Shown: in pieces, positions 33,895 to 42,562 of the stretch
Position numbering within the stretch: position 1 is the first letter of the stretch
Layout: the number at the start of each line of letters is the position of its first letter
Source: Bradyrhizobium septentrionale
GTDB lineage: Bacteria; Pseudomonadota; Alphaproteobacteria; Rhizobiales; Xanthobacteraceae
Reading direction: 5' to 3'
DNA length: 64,000 nucleotides
Assembly: GCF_011516645.4 (NCBI RefSeq)
Contig: NZ_CP088285.1
Location: 6,962,501-7,026,500 of the forward strand
Notes under the pieces: generated by a model
The model's input: the letters and a program-made list of their open reading frames with translations, nothing else
Database searches by the model: none
Told to the model about the DNA's origin: nothing
Program-made: the position numbers and the translations under genes

Positions 33895-35151
33895 ATGGCA
33901 CGCAAGGCAAAAGACTGCAAATTGGAGAGCCGCACCGCGCGGCTGACGAAGCTCGCGATCCGCTTCAAGACCTACACGGGGCCGACGCTCGCACGCGGCA
34001 TCCAGCTCCTCTATCGCCGCAACAAAACGAATGGCACCTGGGTGGTGAAGGCCGCCGACGGTCACGGCTCATATTGGACAAAGGGCTTCGCGTTCGCCGA
34101 TGATCTCGAGGACGCTGACGGCAAGACCATCCTGACCTTCTATCAGGCTTGCGATCGGGCAAAGGAGCTGGCGCGCGGCGGCGATGAAGCGGTGACGTCC
34201 GATGCCGCGCCAATCACCGTCGATGGTGCCCTGGCCGCTTATGAGCGCGATCTCGAAAAGCGCGGCGGCTCCAAATACAATGCCACGTATCCGCGCAAGC
34301 ACCTGACCAGCGTGCTGCTGTCCAAGCCGGTGGCGCTCGTTGCCAAAAACGAGCTGAGCACATGGCACGATGGCCTGCGCACCAAGCTGGTGGATGGTTC
34401 GGTCAACCGCCTGTGCAAGGGCTTGCTCGCTGCGGTAAAGCTGGCGGCCAAGCATGATCGGCGGATCAAGAACCTGGAGGCCTGGCAGGACGGTCTCGAA
34501 GCCTTGCCCGATGCCCACGTCGCGCGCAATTTCCCGCTCGATGATGCCCAGGTCCGCGCGTTCGTGAACGGAGCCCTTGCCATCGATAGGAAGCTGGGCG
34601 ACTTCGTTGACGTTCTGGCCGAGACCGGTGCCCGGCCGAGCCAGCCGACGCGGCTGCTGGTCGAGGACCTGCGCTGCGGCGCTAAGCCGAAACTGATGAT
34701 GCCGAAGGGTGGCAAGGGTGGCTCCAAAAACCGGATGAAGCGCAAGCAGGAGCGTTATTCCGTGCCCATCAGTGTGGAGCTGGCCGAGAGGCTGGAGGCG
34801 GCCGCCAAGGGTCGCGCGCCGGATGCGCCGCTCCTGCTGCGGAGCGATGACCGGCCCTGGAGCGAGCGGCCGGCCGACGACTATCGCGATGACGTGACGG
34901 CGATCGTCACGAGCATCGGCGAGGACCCCACAAAGGTGACGATGTACGCCCTGCGGCATTCATCGATTGTTCGGATGCTGCTGAAGAACGTGCCGATCCG
35001 GCTGGTTGCCAGCCTGCACGATACGTCCTCCATCGAGATTGAACGCACCTACAGCAAGCACATCACCGAATATTCGGACGACATCGCGCGCGATGCGCTG
35101 CTGGCGCGTGAGGATGCCGACAACGTGGTCCCGTTGAAGAAGGCGGCGTAA
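33895..35151 (+). CDS. tyrosine recombinase, prophage integrase
   Basis: 418 residues from ATG 33895 with AAAAGGACAG upstream. The core catalytic residues are Arg in ETGARPSQPTR, the His/Arg pair in YALRHSSIVRML, the later His in SLHDTSSIEIE, and nucleophile Y386 in RTYSKHI. It should catalyse site-specific integration and excision of the prophage. Mu itself uses a DDE transposase, so this phage combines a Mu-like tail with a different integration system. A strong terminator follows the stop. Confidence 0.92.
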   Translation: MARKAKDCKLESRTARLTKLAIRFKTYTGPTLARGIQLLYRRNKTNGTWVVKAADGHGSYWTKGFAFADDLEDADGKTILTFYQACDRAKELARGGDEAVTSDAAPITVDGALAAYERDLEKRGGSKYNATYPRKHLTSVLLSKPVALVAKNELSTWHDGLRTKLVDGSVNRLCKGLLAAVKLAAKHDRRIKNLEAWQDGLEALPDAHVARNFPLDDAQVRAFVNGALAIDRKLGDFVDVLAETGARPSQPTRLLVEDLRCGAKPKLMMPKGGKGGSKNRMKRKQERYSVPISVELAERLEAAAKGRAPDAPLLLRSDDRPWSERPADDYRDDVTAIVTSIGEDPTKVTMYALRHSSIVRMLLKNVPIRLVASLHDTSSIEIERTYSKHITEYSDDIARDALLAREDADNVVPLKKAA

Positions 35152-35173
35152 AGGGGACACTCGATTGAAGTGC

Positions 35174-35209
35174 AAACGGCCCGCCGAGAGGCGGGCCGTT
35201 TTGCTTTTG
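35174..35209 (+). terminator. intrinsic terminator after the integrase
   Basis: Perfect 12-base arms 35174-35185 and 35190-35201 around a 4-base loop, followed by TTGCTTTT. It lies 23 bases after the integrase stop. The A-run on the other side could also end the leftward small genes. Confidence 0.85.
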
Positions 35210-35236
35210 CTGGCGTCCCGGCGGGCGCGGCTGATG

Positions 35237-35425
35237 TTATTGTCGTCTGCCATCCCTGACCTCCAGCAGTTCCTGCGCCCGCGCGAAGGCGGCTTTCTTG
35301 GTCATTCGGCCGTTGATTGCGCGTCGCCCGACGATGGGCGCGGTCTCGACCACCACGTCGTCGAACAGCACGATCCCGGCGGTGAAGTTGGGGGCGCGGA
35401 TTTGGGCGAGGACTTCGGTGATCAT
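35237..35425 (-). CDS. small phage protein, 62 residues
   Basis: ATG at 35425 overlaps the stop of the preceding gene (ATGA). The sequence, with IVLFDDVVVETAPIVGRRAINGRMTKKAAFARAQELLE, ends in a short amphipathic helix. No family recognised. It is the last of three coupled leftward genes. Confidence 0.55.
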   Translation of the reverse strand: MITEVLAQIRAPNFTAGIVLFDDVVVETAPIVGRRAINGRMTKKAAFARAQELLEVRDGRRQ

Positions 35426-35634
35426 CCCTCGTCTCGCATCTTGCGAAACAGTTCCTTCACGTCGTTGAGCCGCAGCGTGGTTTTGGCCGGCATGTAGTCG
35501 AGCAGGATGTGGCGCCACCGCGCTGCGATCTCGTCGCGCTGCAACTCGGTCGACGCGCTGAAATAGGCCGCCATATCGTTGAGGAATTTGCGCGCCACGT
35601 CGGGCGGGATGTCGGGAAACTTGGCGGGCATCAT
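35422..35634 (-). CDS. small phage protein, 70 residues
   Basis: MMPAKFPDIPPDVARKFLND..., helical, no family recognised. Its start overlaps the preceding stop (ATGA) and its stop overlaps the next start, so all three genes are translationally coupled. Confidence 0.6.
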   Translation of the reverse strand: MMPAKFPDIPPDVARKFLNDMAAYFSASTELQRDEIAARWRHILLDYMPAKTTLRLNDVKELFRKMRDEG

Positions 35635-35942
35635 TGTTTTTGCTTTTTCAGCACGTCCATCGCCATCATGGCTAAGTCGAATGGCAGCCGGTCGCGCTGC
35701 TCTGGCGACATCTCGCCAAAGGTTTCATCCTTTCGCAGCTCGTCCATTGCCATCATCGTCACCAGGGTCATGTGAACGATGTCGCGGTGCATTTGGTAGT
35801 GCTTGCTGAGCTTCGGCTGGTTGGCGTACTCGGTCAGCAGCTCGCGACCGATGAGCTGTATGCCTGCTGGGTCGTTCGCCGTTGCAGCCTTGGCGAAGGC
35901 GTCGCGCAGCGCCTCGATGCGCTCATTCTTCTTGCTGGCCAT
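35631..35942 (-). CDS. hypothetical phage protein, 103 residues
   Basis: Mostly helical and charged, with repeated Met-rich segments (HMTLVTMMAMDELRKDE, FDLAMMAMDVLKKQKQ). GCAGGAGG stands just before the ATG. First gene of the three-gene leftward set; function unknown. Confidence 0.65.
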   Translation of the reverse strand: MASKKNERIEALRDAFAKAATANDPAGIQLIGRELLTEYANQPKLSKHYQMHRDIVHMTLVTMMAMDELRKDETFGEMSPEQRDRLPFDLAMMAMDVLKKQKQ

Positions 35943-35954
35943 GTGACCTCCTGC

Positions 35955-36197
35955 TCAAGCCACGTTGTACTGCTGCCGCTCCAGAGGCCTGTCCGGATCA
36001 CCCCGGAAGAACGGGCTCCACCAGTACACGCCGGTTTTTCGAATTTTGAAATGGCCTCGCACGCGATGCAGCCCGGCCTCCTCGCGGGAGAGGAGCCCGG
36101 CCCGGAAGGCCCGCTGCTGGGCCTGCGAGAGCCGCAGGTGCGTGGTCCGGTAGGGGAGGAAGATCCGGCATTAGGTAGCAAACTCACCAAGCCACAT
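35955..36197 (-). pseudogene. short phage gene with in-frame stop
   Basis: From ATG 36197 the frame reads MWLGEFAT, meets TAA at 36171-36173, and continues open for 72 codons: CRIFLPYRTTHLRLSQAQQRA, then YWWSPFFRGDPDRPLERQQ near the end. The part after the stop has protein-like composition but lacks an ATG, so it is either a broken gene or starts at an unusual codon. Confidence 0.35.
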
Positions 36198-36268
36198 ATC
36201 GGTTGATCCTGCCTGCCCGGCTACTGTCCTCGCTGGTGGCGCTTGCACCATAACACCGGAGGGGTCCA

Positions 36269-36406
36269 ATGAACGAATTTGTCTTGAACGGGCTGGTGAA
36301 GCGCCGGGCGACGCTGGCGGGCGATATCGAGAACACCCATGAAGCCCTGCGAAAGATGGTCCTAGACCTTGAGAGCCTAGGAGCCCGTCCAGATATGTTT
36401 TCGTGA
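36269..36406 (+). pseudogene. phage gene truncated by the IS1182 element
   Basis: ATG 36269 with CGGAGGGG upstream encodes MNEFVLNGLVKRRATLAGDI and a further 16 native residues, the start of a small coiled-coil phage/rhizobial protein family with the LxxKRAxLAGEIE pattern. At 36381 the IS1182 element begins and the frame runs into it for nine codons to a TGA. The expected rest of the gene is not found on the other side of the insert. Confidence 0.5.
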
Positions 36407-37824
36407 CGGGCATTTGTTGTAGAGTAGCAGGCTCAGGCTGCGTTTGCGAGGTTGAACAGCTTGAGGAGGTTATGGACGGTGCAGATCATTGTCCACTCGG
36501 CGCGCACTTTCTCGATGCCCCGCAACAGGAACTGGCGGAAGCCTCTTGCCTGTTTGATCTGTCCGAACACCGGCTCCACCACTTGCTTTCGCAATCGGTA
36601 GGGTGTTTCGAAGCCGCCATCGTCGATCTTCTTTCGCATGGCCTGTGTCAGCGGGCCGCCGACTTTTCCGTTCGCTACTGTCGGGTGTTTGGCGCGTCCG
36701 GGCGCGACATAGCCATCGATGCTGCGTGTGTCGAGCGCTTCGAGATTGGCTTCGCTGCAGTAGCCGGAATCCGCTGAGGCCTGCCGCGGCTTGCGGCCAA
36801 GATTGCTCTCGATGGCCTCGATCAGGGGCACCAACTGGCCCTGATCGCTGCCGTGCTGGGTCAGTTCTTGCGCGACAATGATCTGGGCATGTGCATCGAC
36901 GGCCGCCTGGGCATTATAGGCCTGAACGAAGCCATCCTTCGACTTCATGATGCGGCTTTCCGGATCGGTGAAGTTGCGTTGCGCCTTGGGATTGGGTTCC
37001 TCCGATGGCAGCGCCGCCGGTTTGCCCGGCTTCTTGCGGCCTTCGGCCTGGCGCTGCTGTTCCTTTTCGGCCTCGATGCGGCGCTCTTCCTCCGCCGCCA
37101 GTTTGGCGTCCGCTTCCAGCGCCGCCATCGCTTGCTGGATCTTCGCCAGCCGTTTCTGCTTGTCGACGGTCCAGTCCGGCAGTTCGTCGCTGTTGCCGAA
37201 AGTCTCATCCTCCGAGGCATCCGCCGCCTCGGCGGCCGCCAGCATGCGAGCGACCTCGGCCTTCAATTCCGCCTCGCGCTTCTTCATGCGCTCATAACTC
37301 ATCGCCTTGTGTTTCGACGCGTTCGCCTTGATCTTCGTACCATCCAGCGCGACATGACCGAGCTTGACCAGCCCGGCCGTCTCGCACAACTTCAGAACCT
37401 GCACGAATAGCGCGCCGAGCGCCTTCAAATGTCGCTTGCGAAAGTCGCTGATCGTCCGAAAATCCGGCGCATCCAGCGCCACGATCATCACAAAATCGTT
37501 CCGCTCCCGGCAGGCCTTGGCAATCCGACGCGACGAATACAGCCCACTCGCATAGCTATGCAGCAGCAGCGCCACCATCATCCGCGGATCAAACGGCGGC
37601 TGCCCAAGCCCGCTCACATAGCTGCCCATGATCTCCCTGAGATCGAGGCTCTCCCGCACCAGATCAACCATAAACCGCGAGACATGGCCTTTCGGCACGA
37701 AGTCCTGCACATTCGGCGGCAGAAGCAGCGTCTGATCGATGTTCCAAGGCCGAAAATACTTGCTCATCGCCCAATGTTGAATCAGACCCGACCAGATTTG
37801 AACAGCGACTATCCAGACAAGCTC
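36381..37824 (-). mobile_element. IS1182-family insertion sequence, intact
   Basis: 1444 bp flanked by the 4-base direct repeat CTAG (36377-36380 and 37825-37828). Ends GAGCCCGTCCAGATA and, on the minus strand at the right, GAGCTTGTCTGGATA match at 11 of 15 positions. A 166-base piece of the same left end recurs at 41304-41469, also preceded by CTAG. Confidence 0.85.
36433..37767 (-). CDS. IS1182-family transposase
   Basis: 444 residues, intact. N-terminal MSKYFRPWNIDQTLLLPPNV and FDPRMMVALLLHSYASGLYS are typical of the family; catalytic Asp in HVALDGTKIKANAS, second Asp in ASADSGYCSE, Glu in VVEPVFGQIKQARGFRQFL. A Lys/Glu-rich coiled coil (about 155-235) is inserted between the first two catalytic motifs. 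Confidence 0.92.
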   Translation of the reverse strand: MSKYFRPWNIDQTLLLPPNVQDFVPKGHVSRFMVDLVRESLDLREIMGSYVSGLGQPPFDPRMMVALLLHSYASGLYSSRRIAKACRERNDFVMIVALDAPDFRTISDFRKRHLKALGALFVQVLKLCETAGLVKLGHVALDGTKIKANASKHKAMSYERMKKREAELKAEVARMLAAAEAADASEDETFGNSDELPDWTVDKQKRLAKIQQAMAALEADAKLAAEEERRIEAEKEQQRQAEGRKKPGKPAALPSEEPNPKAQRNFTDPESRIMKSKDGFVQAYNAQAAVDAHAQIIVAQELTQHGSDQGQLVPLIEAIESNLGRKPRQASADSGYCSEANLEALDTRSIDGYVAPGRAKHPTVANGKVGGPLTQAMRKKIDDGGFETPYRLRKQVVEPVFGQIKQARGFRQFLLRGIEKVRAEWTMICTVHNLLKLFNLANAA

Positions 37825-37977
37825 CTAGCTAATCTCAAACCTTTGAGAAGCGCCTCCTTCGGCTCCCGGTCGATTAAGTTGACGATGCCCCGCTACCTCC
37901 AGCAGCACCCCAGACGCCATAGAATTGCAACCCATGGTGAGCTGGGTTTTCCTGTGCATCCGGGGAAAACGCCCTTG

Positions 37978-38005
37978 GTCAGCTTCTCGTCAGCCAAGCT
38001 GTCTA
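37978..38005 (+). promoter_or_regulatory. tts box (TtsI-dependent type III promoter)
   Basis: The sequence starts GTCAGCTTCTCG, identical to the first twelve positions of the rhizobial tts box; the second half (TCAGCCAAGCTGTCTA) matches less well but keeps the AGC core and the final TA. It lies 42 bases before the effector start. Comparison is with the published consensus from memory. Confidence 0.65.
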
Positions 38006-38047
38006 TCCAAACAGGCTGCGCATTATGGACCTGATTGGAGGTGGAAG

Positions 38048-40261
38048 ATGGCGGGCATTGTTGGGCCTTCAGGAGCCGACAGCGCATGGGGATCGAGCAG
38101 TTCGAGCCCGGAGCCCGGTCCCGCCCCTGGGGAAGGCGGGCAATCTTTCGACAGCGAATTGGAGCGGATGCGCTCCGGACCTCAAGATGGAATCGCGCTC
38201 ATGAGTGAGCCACCCGCGTCCGGTGTGGCGGTCCGGATGCCCTCGAGTGGCGACGGAATCAAAGCAGCGAAGCAAAAAATGCGCAGCCTGCTTGAGGGTC
38301 TTGATGCTTCTAAAAATGCAGTCATGCAAGCCCGGGATCCGTCGGAGATGCAAGAGCGGATCGATCAAGTCGTCAAGGCAGGCTCGGAAGTTCTGGGCTA
38401 TTACGCGAGCTTTCCCCCGGACATGGCGCGCGAGCTTCTTTCCGACGGTCAGGCTCGCCGAGTCCGCGCCGAAACTATCGCTGCGGGAGACGAATGCAAC
38501 GCCGTGGCCGCCTGGATTGTCAAGGACCTGGAGGCGAACAGGAGCAAAGCAGCAGCCGTGCTCGGCCGGATGCGAGATGCCGGCGCTCCGCCCGGCCAGC
38601 TGGGCCGGGCGGTATCCAGCGTGGCGAAGCATTACGAAGCCTGCTTGGATTGGTGGGGAAAGAAGGTATTGCGCTCGGAGCGGATGCAGTCCGTCTATGC
38701 GGCCACCGCCAACTTGCCAAGCGCCACGTCCAAGATGCGGGAGGAGGACGAGGCCGCGCTACGCCAGCGTACCGGCTGGGCACTTAATACGAAGTGCATG
38801 TACCTGGAATCGCGCATCGCTCTCGCGCGACTCTTGATCGAGTCGAAGGCGGCCACGTTCGGCCCAGCCGTGAACGACGCCCTCATGGGTGAGGACGGGC
38901 GGGTGCGACTGCTTGGGACCTTTATCACGGATTTTTTTCCGGCATTCAACTCGACTTCCGACGCCGTTCTGCGGGGAGCGGCGCTCGACGCAGACCACTG
39001 CACCGTTCTGGAAGGAGTCATGGAGCGGCTTTCGGAATTTGCCTCAGGGGTGCACGGCGTCGTTACCAGGCTAAGGGACGCCGGAACGGATGCCGACCTT
39101 CCATTGGAACTGTTGGGCCAGATCGCGGAAGGTGCATGGGTCACCGCGGACGACGTCACGCGTCTTTTGCACGTGCAGCCAAAGACGCCCGCCATGATTG
39201 AGCCGCCGGCCCGGACTGCCGTAGTGGTTGAGGGGGGTGCGGCGCGGAGGAAGGGGAAAGGCAAGCGCGCCCCGGCCGCAGGCGAGCGAAGTTCGGCGGC
39301 CGGGCTGCGCGAGCCGCAGCTCGCCACGCCCGACGCTGCCACGGCCCCAACAGGCAAGGTGATCGTACTCTCGGATTTGGGTACAAAGAAACTCGCGAGC
39401 GCGGAGGAGGCAGACGCGAGGGCGTCATCGTCGGCGACTGGGCACCTGGAGATATTGCAAGCTCCGCCCTCCAGGAAAGCACTGAGCGGATTACTCGAGC
39501 GAATGGACGAACTTTTGCAGTTCGATCTGCCGGCTCAGCAAAGCGCCGTCTCGCAAGCGCGCCAGATGAAGCCCGAGGACGCCGATCACGTCGTGGATCT
39601 CGTCGTTAAGCGACTGCAGACGCAGGCCTCCGAGATTGAGGCCAGTGTAGTCGCGCTGGAGGAGCCTCGCCGACGTGGCCTACTCACGCCTGCGCAAGTG
39701 CCGGAAGTGCATGACAAAATAACCCGGCTCAAGGCGATGTTGTCCGAGGTGCAGGGACAGGCGAACTCTTTGAAGACGCGAAAGGCGGCGATCACGATCG
39801 ATTGCATGAAGACCTACGCGTTTCCGTCCCAGAAGTATCTTGAACAGTTGCGGGCGGCCGGGGAGCTGGCGTCTGTGAATCCACCGCGCGCCTTGAAGGG
39901 TGATCCGGGGACACTGTTCGAGATCAAGCTGCAGCCCAAGGCCCTGCGCAATGGCGCGATCCCAAGCCCGATGTGGGTGCACATCCATACCAAGCGGCCG
40001 GTACATGCCTGGCAGTTGGCAACGCTGAGCGATGCCGCGTTCGCCGCTTGCCACGTGAAGTCCAATGACCAGCGCGGCTACAATCAGGACTGGCAGAGCG
40101 CTCGAGCTGCGACGGGGCGCGAGAACGTCGTGATCCACCGCGGCAAGCTCACGCCGGCGTTCTGTAGGTCCTTGTTGCGCACCGCAGCTGGCAGCCAGCC
40201 GTGGTATCCCCTTCCCGAGGCGGAGCACGCGTCGATGCAGTTCGCGCGCCTCGGGATGTAG
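38048..40261 (+). CDS. probable type III secretion effector
   Basis: 737 residues from ATG 38048, with GGAGG upstream. Evidence for secretion: a tts box 42 bases before the start and a Ser/Pro/Gly-rich N-terminus (MAGIVGPSGADSAWGSSSSS) without hydrophobic signal. Residues 70-400 are helical; about 410-500 is a Lys/Ala/Ser-rich linker; 500-610 is helical again. The last 130 residues form a compact domain with LFEIKLQPKALRNGAIPSPM, HIHTKRPVHAW and GRENVVIHRGKL. No known catalytic motif is recognised, so the host target is unknown. Gene and promoter are flanked by insertion sequences inside a prophage. Confidence 0.72.
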   Translation: MAGIVGPSGADSAWGSSSSSPEPGPAPGEGGQSFDSELERMRSGPQDGIALMSEPPASGVAVRMPSSGDGIKAAKQKMRSLLEGLDASKNAVMQARDPSEMQERIDQVVKAGSEVLGYYASFPPDMARELLSDGQARRVRAETIAAGDECNAVAAWIVKDLEANRSKAAAVLGRMRDAGAPPGQLGRAVSSVAKHYEACLDWWGKKVLRSERMQSVYAATANLPSATSKMREEDEAALRQRTGWALNTKCMYLESRIALARLLIESKAATFGPAVNDALMGEDGRVRLLGTFITDFFPAFNSTSDAVLRGAALDADHCTVLEGVMERLSEFASGVHGVVTRLRDAGTDADLPLELLGQIAEGAWVTADDVTRLLHVQPKTPAMIEPPARTAVVVEGGAARRKGKGKRAPAAGERSSAAGLREPQLATPDAATAPTGKVIVLSDLGTKKLASAEEADARASSSATGHLEILQAPPSRKALSGLLERMDELLQFDLPAQQSAVSQARQMKPEDADHVVDLVVKRLQTQASEIEASVVALEEPRRRGLLTPAQVPEVHDKITRLKAMLSEVQGQANSLKTRKAAITIDCMKTYAFPSQKYLEQLRAAGELASVNPPRALKGDPGTLFEIKLQPKALRNGAIPSPMWVHIHTKRPVHAWQLATLSDAAFAACHVKSNDQRGYNQDWQSARAATGRENVVIHRGKLTPAFCRSLLRTAAGSQPWYPLPEAEHASMQFARLGM

Positions 40262-40633
40262 TTACCTGGGTGTCTCGCGCCGGAGCGCCGCTGTGGTGAC
40301 ACGATCAAGTGGCCGTTATCACCGAGAGGAAATCCCCGATGAGCTCGACGGCGCGAACTCCTCGAACAGATCGACAACGGGGTCCGATTGAAATTCGATC
40401 GGGAGCGTCGTGACCACGACTTCCTTTCGCTTGGCAGCTGAACCGTCAAATGCCGGCGATGTGTCGGCTCAAGTCCAGGCACATACGATCAGCGCTCCTG
40501 GCCTTCATCTTCGAAAGTGAGTACAGATGAACTTCGCTCAATGTATCGCGCGCGTCAACAAACGGATAGCGTGGACGCGCAAGATGCCTCTCCGGCCGAC
40601 TCGTCGGCAGAGGCGGCGGCCTTTCAGCGGGCA
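40262..40633. other. gap between effector and truncated IS1380, with a gene remnant
   Basis: On the minus strand at about 40319-40470 an open stretch without a start codon encodes KRKEVVVTTLPIEFQSDP and VVDLFEEFAPSSSSGISSR before a TGA. It looks like the 3' end of a lost gene, perhaps another secreted protein. The rest of the gap shows nothing recognisable. Confidence 0.35.
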
Positions 40634-41178
40634 GGCAGGAAGCAGCGTTCGTCATAATGAGCGTTGAACAGCGAGAGCTGCTGATGGCCGTGGACGACAT
40701 CGCAGGTATCATCGATGTCGAGCGTGACGGATGCCGGCTCGCGCGGGTAGCTATCCATCCATGCGTCGACCAAAGTGTAGGTCAGTCGGATCACGTCGCG
40801 CAGGCGCGGAGCATTCTCCAGCCGCGACAGCGTCGGTTGGGAACACAGATCGCGACCCGTGTCCGGCAGCCGTCCGCAGGCCAGCTTGAATGCGGGATCG
40901 GACCGCAGATGATCGAGGTCGTCGGCGTCCTCGTAGCCGCAGCAGATCGCGAACATGCGCGCGCGGAACATATCGACAAGGCTGTGCACGACCCGCGTCG
41001 GATCGCGCCGATCCGGGAACACCCGGGCCAAATTGTCGGCCAAGCCGAGACGCCGCTCGGCCATCGCCAGAAGCATCACGCCCCCGTTCGAGGTCAGCCG
41101 ACCGCCATCGAAGGCAGCTGTGACTTTCTTGGCGTGAACGGCTGGAAACGAGAAGGGCAGAATCGTATCATCGGTCAT
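40624..41178 (-). pseudogene. truncated IS1380 transposase
   Basis: 184 codons: the first 181 or so match the intact transposase at 22449-23792 up to HYDERCFLP, then the frame enters unrelated DNA and stops. The second catalytic Asp and the Glu are lost, so it is inactive. Confidence 0.85.
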
Positions 41179-41303
41179 GGCGGGCGTGGTGTTCGCGGCT
41201 GAAGGTGATGGGGTGGCTTTGCAACCGAATCCTACGCCGCATCAGCGCTTTACACCACGCTCGCCAGCCTCTCAGGCGCCCTCTGACGAATAAGACGGGC
41301 TAG
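40634..41303 (-). mobile_element. IS1380-family element, truncated copy
   Basis: Identical or nearly so to 23248-23916 of the intact copy, including the right terminal repeat ending GACGGGCTAG. The left 970 bases are missing. A few differences near the transposase start (e.g. around 41170-41220) show it is not a very recent copy. Confidence 0.85.
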
Positions 41304-41469
41304 GAGCCCGTCCAGATATGTTTTCGTGACGGGCATTTGTTGTAGAGTAGCAGGCTCAGGCTGCGTTTGCGAGGTTGAACAGCTTGAGGAGGTTATGGAC
41401 GGTGCAGATCATTGTCCACTCGGCGCGCACTTTCTCGATGCCCCGCAACAGGAACTGGCGGAAGCCTCT
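41304..41469 (-). mobile_element. IS1182-family element, 166-base fragment
   Basis: Matches 36381-36546, i.e. the left end and the last 37 or so codons of the transposase, then changes abruptly to phage sequence. It starts directly after the CTAG at the tip of the truncated IS1380 copy. Confidence 0.85.
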
Positions 41470-41524
41470 GCCTCGCGCAAAATGTCGTTTGTCGATTTGC
41501 TCGGCGCGATGCGGTCCCTTTCCG

Positions 41525-42256
41525 TCATGCGGCAATCCGGTGCTTGTGACCGTTCGCGCGAGCACGCCCGTTGACCTTCTTCGTCTTCGCCTTGTGCGCA
41601 GCCCGCCCGCGAGGCTTCTTCGGTCGGGGCTCGACCGCATTGAGCTTGGCCTGTCCCTGGTAGACCGTCACTTCGCCCAATCGCTCAAGATAATAGAGCT
41701 TCAGCTTGACCTGCTGTGACGATAGCCCGGTGTCGCGGACGAGCGCCGAGAGCGAGACCCATCTATCGAGCGCCAAATATTCCTTGATCTTGACCGCCCT
41801 GCTGCTGACCGGCTCGGGCGGCTGTGCCGGCGGCGGCGGTGGTGGCGCCTGGGCCGAGATCGTCTCGCGCATGTTGCCGACCATCTTGAACGTTCGCACC
41901 ATCAGCTCGGTGAGGTCGGCGATCTCGCCGCGCATGGCGGCAATCTGATCGGGGATTGGGGTGACGGGCTGCGGCAGGTTGAGCGCCTTGGCCAGCTCAG
42001 GATGCTTCTTCGGCGGCTTCGGCTCTTCCTTCTTCATCACGTTGTCGGCGCGGAGGAGCCTGCGGACTTCGGCCCTGATGTTCATGCGATTGCGCCAGTC
42101 GCTGCCGGTCTTGGCGGTGGTGACGCATCGGAGTTCCTTTTCGGGGACCGCGCGCCACGTGATCTGGATGTGCCCGCCGTTGGTCTGTGTGACCTCCGGT
42201 TTTATGCCGTACTGCTTCAGCTCGTTCGTCGCGATTTCCACCAGCTCGTTGTTCAT
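41525..42256 (-). CDS. hypothetical phage protein with proline-rich linker
   Basis: 243 residues. N-terminal part (1-70) resembles a small dsRNA-like or HicA-like fold (GGHIQITWRAVPEKELRCVTTAKTG with NRMNIRAEVRRLL), the pattern seen in rhizobial phage proteins that read like mRNA-interferase relatives; then a Pro-run (APPPPPPAQPPEP), a winged-helix-like segment (WVSLSALVRDTGLSSQQVKLKLYYLERLG), and a Lys/Arg-rich tail. Probably DNA-binding. It is the last gene of the leftward set that starts with the Crp-like gene. Confidence 0.65.
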   Translation of the reverse strand: MNNELVEIATNELKQYGIKPEVTQTNGGHIQITWRAVPEKELRCVTTAKTGSDWRNRMNIRAEVRRLLRADNVMKKEEPKPPKKHPELAKALNLPQPVTPIPDQIAAMRGEIADLTELMVRTFKMVGNMRETISAQAPPPPPPAQPPEPVSSRAVKIKEYLALDRWVSLSALVRDTGLSSQQVKLKLYYLERLGEVTVYQGQAKLNAVEPRPKKPRGRAAHKAKTKKVNGRARANGHKHRIAA

Positions 42257-42268
42257 GCTTGCTCTTCC

Positions 42269-42562
42269 CTAAGCGTGGCCCTTGAAGTGCTGCTCAATCT
42301 TCCTCTCGCGCCAGTCCATGATCGCCCTGGCGCAGTTCTCGCTGCGCTTGATTGCGCGCAGCTCCCTTGCTCTTGGCTTGCGCAGGCCGCCGTGGTGGCC
42401 CTTGGCCATGACGTTCCACTCGCCGCAGTCGTCGCACAGCGACAGCTCGCCATCGCAGGGAAAGGGATCGGCTGCGTTGATGTCACCGAGAACCTCCAGA
42501 CCATCGGTGTGGTATCCGCAATGCGGACACGTCGTCGGGTATTCGATCACTGCTTCCCCCAT
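42269..42562 (-). CDS. small zinc-ribbon-like phage protein
   Basis: 97 residues with CPHCGYH near the N-terminus and LCDDCGEW at about 43-50, the two CxxC knuckles of a zinc ribbon, then a basic helical C-terminus. Role unknown. Its start overlaps the previous gene by 16 bases. Confidence 0.68.
   Translation of the reverse strand: MGEAVIEYPTTCPHCGYHTDGLEVLGDINAADPFPCDGELSLCDDCGEWNVMAKGHHGGLRKPRARELRAIKRSENCARAIMDWRERKIEQHFKGHA

Noticed and set aside
36381..41469. Composite transposon bounded by two IS1182 copies
   Set aside because: The right copy is only a 166-base fragment of the left end, so it cannot provide a functional second terminus.
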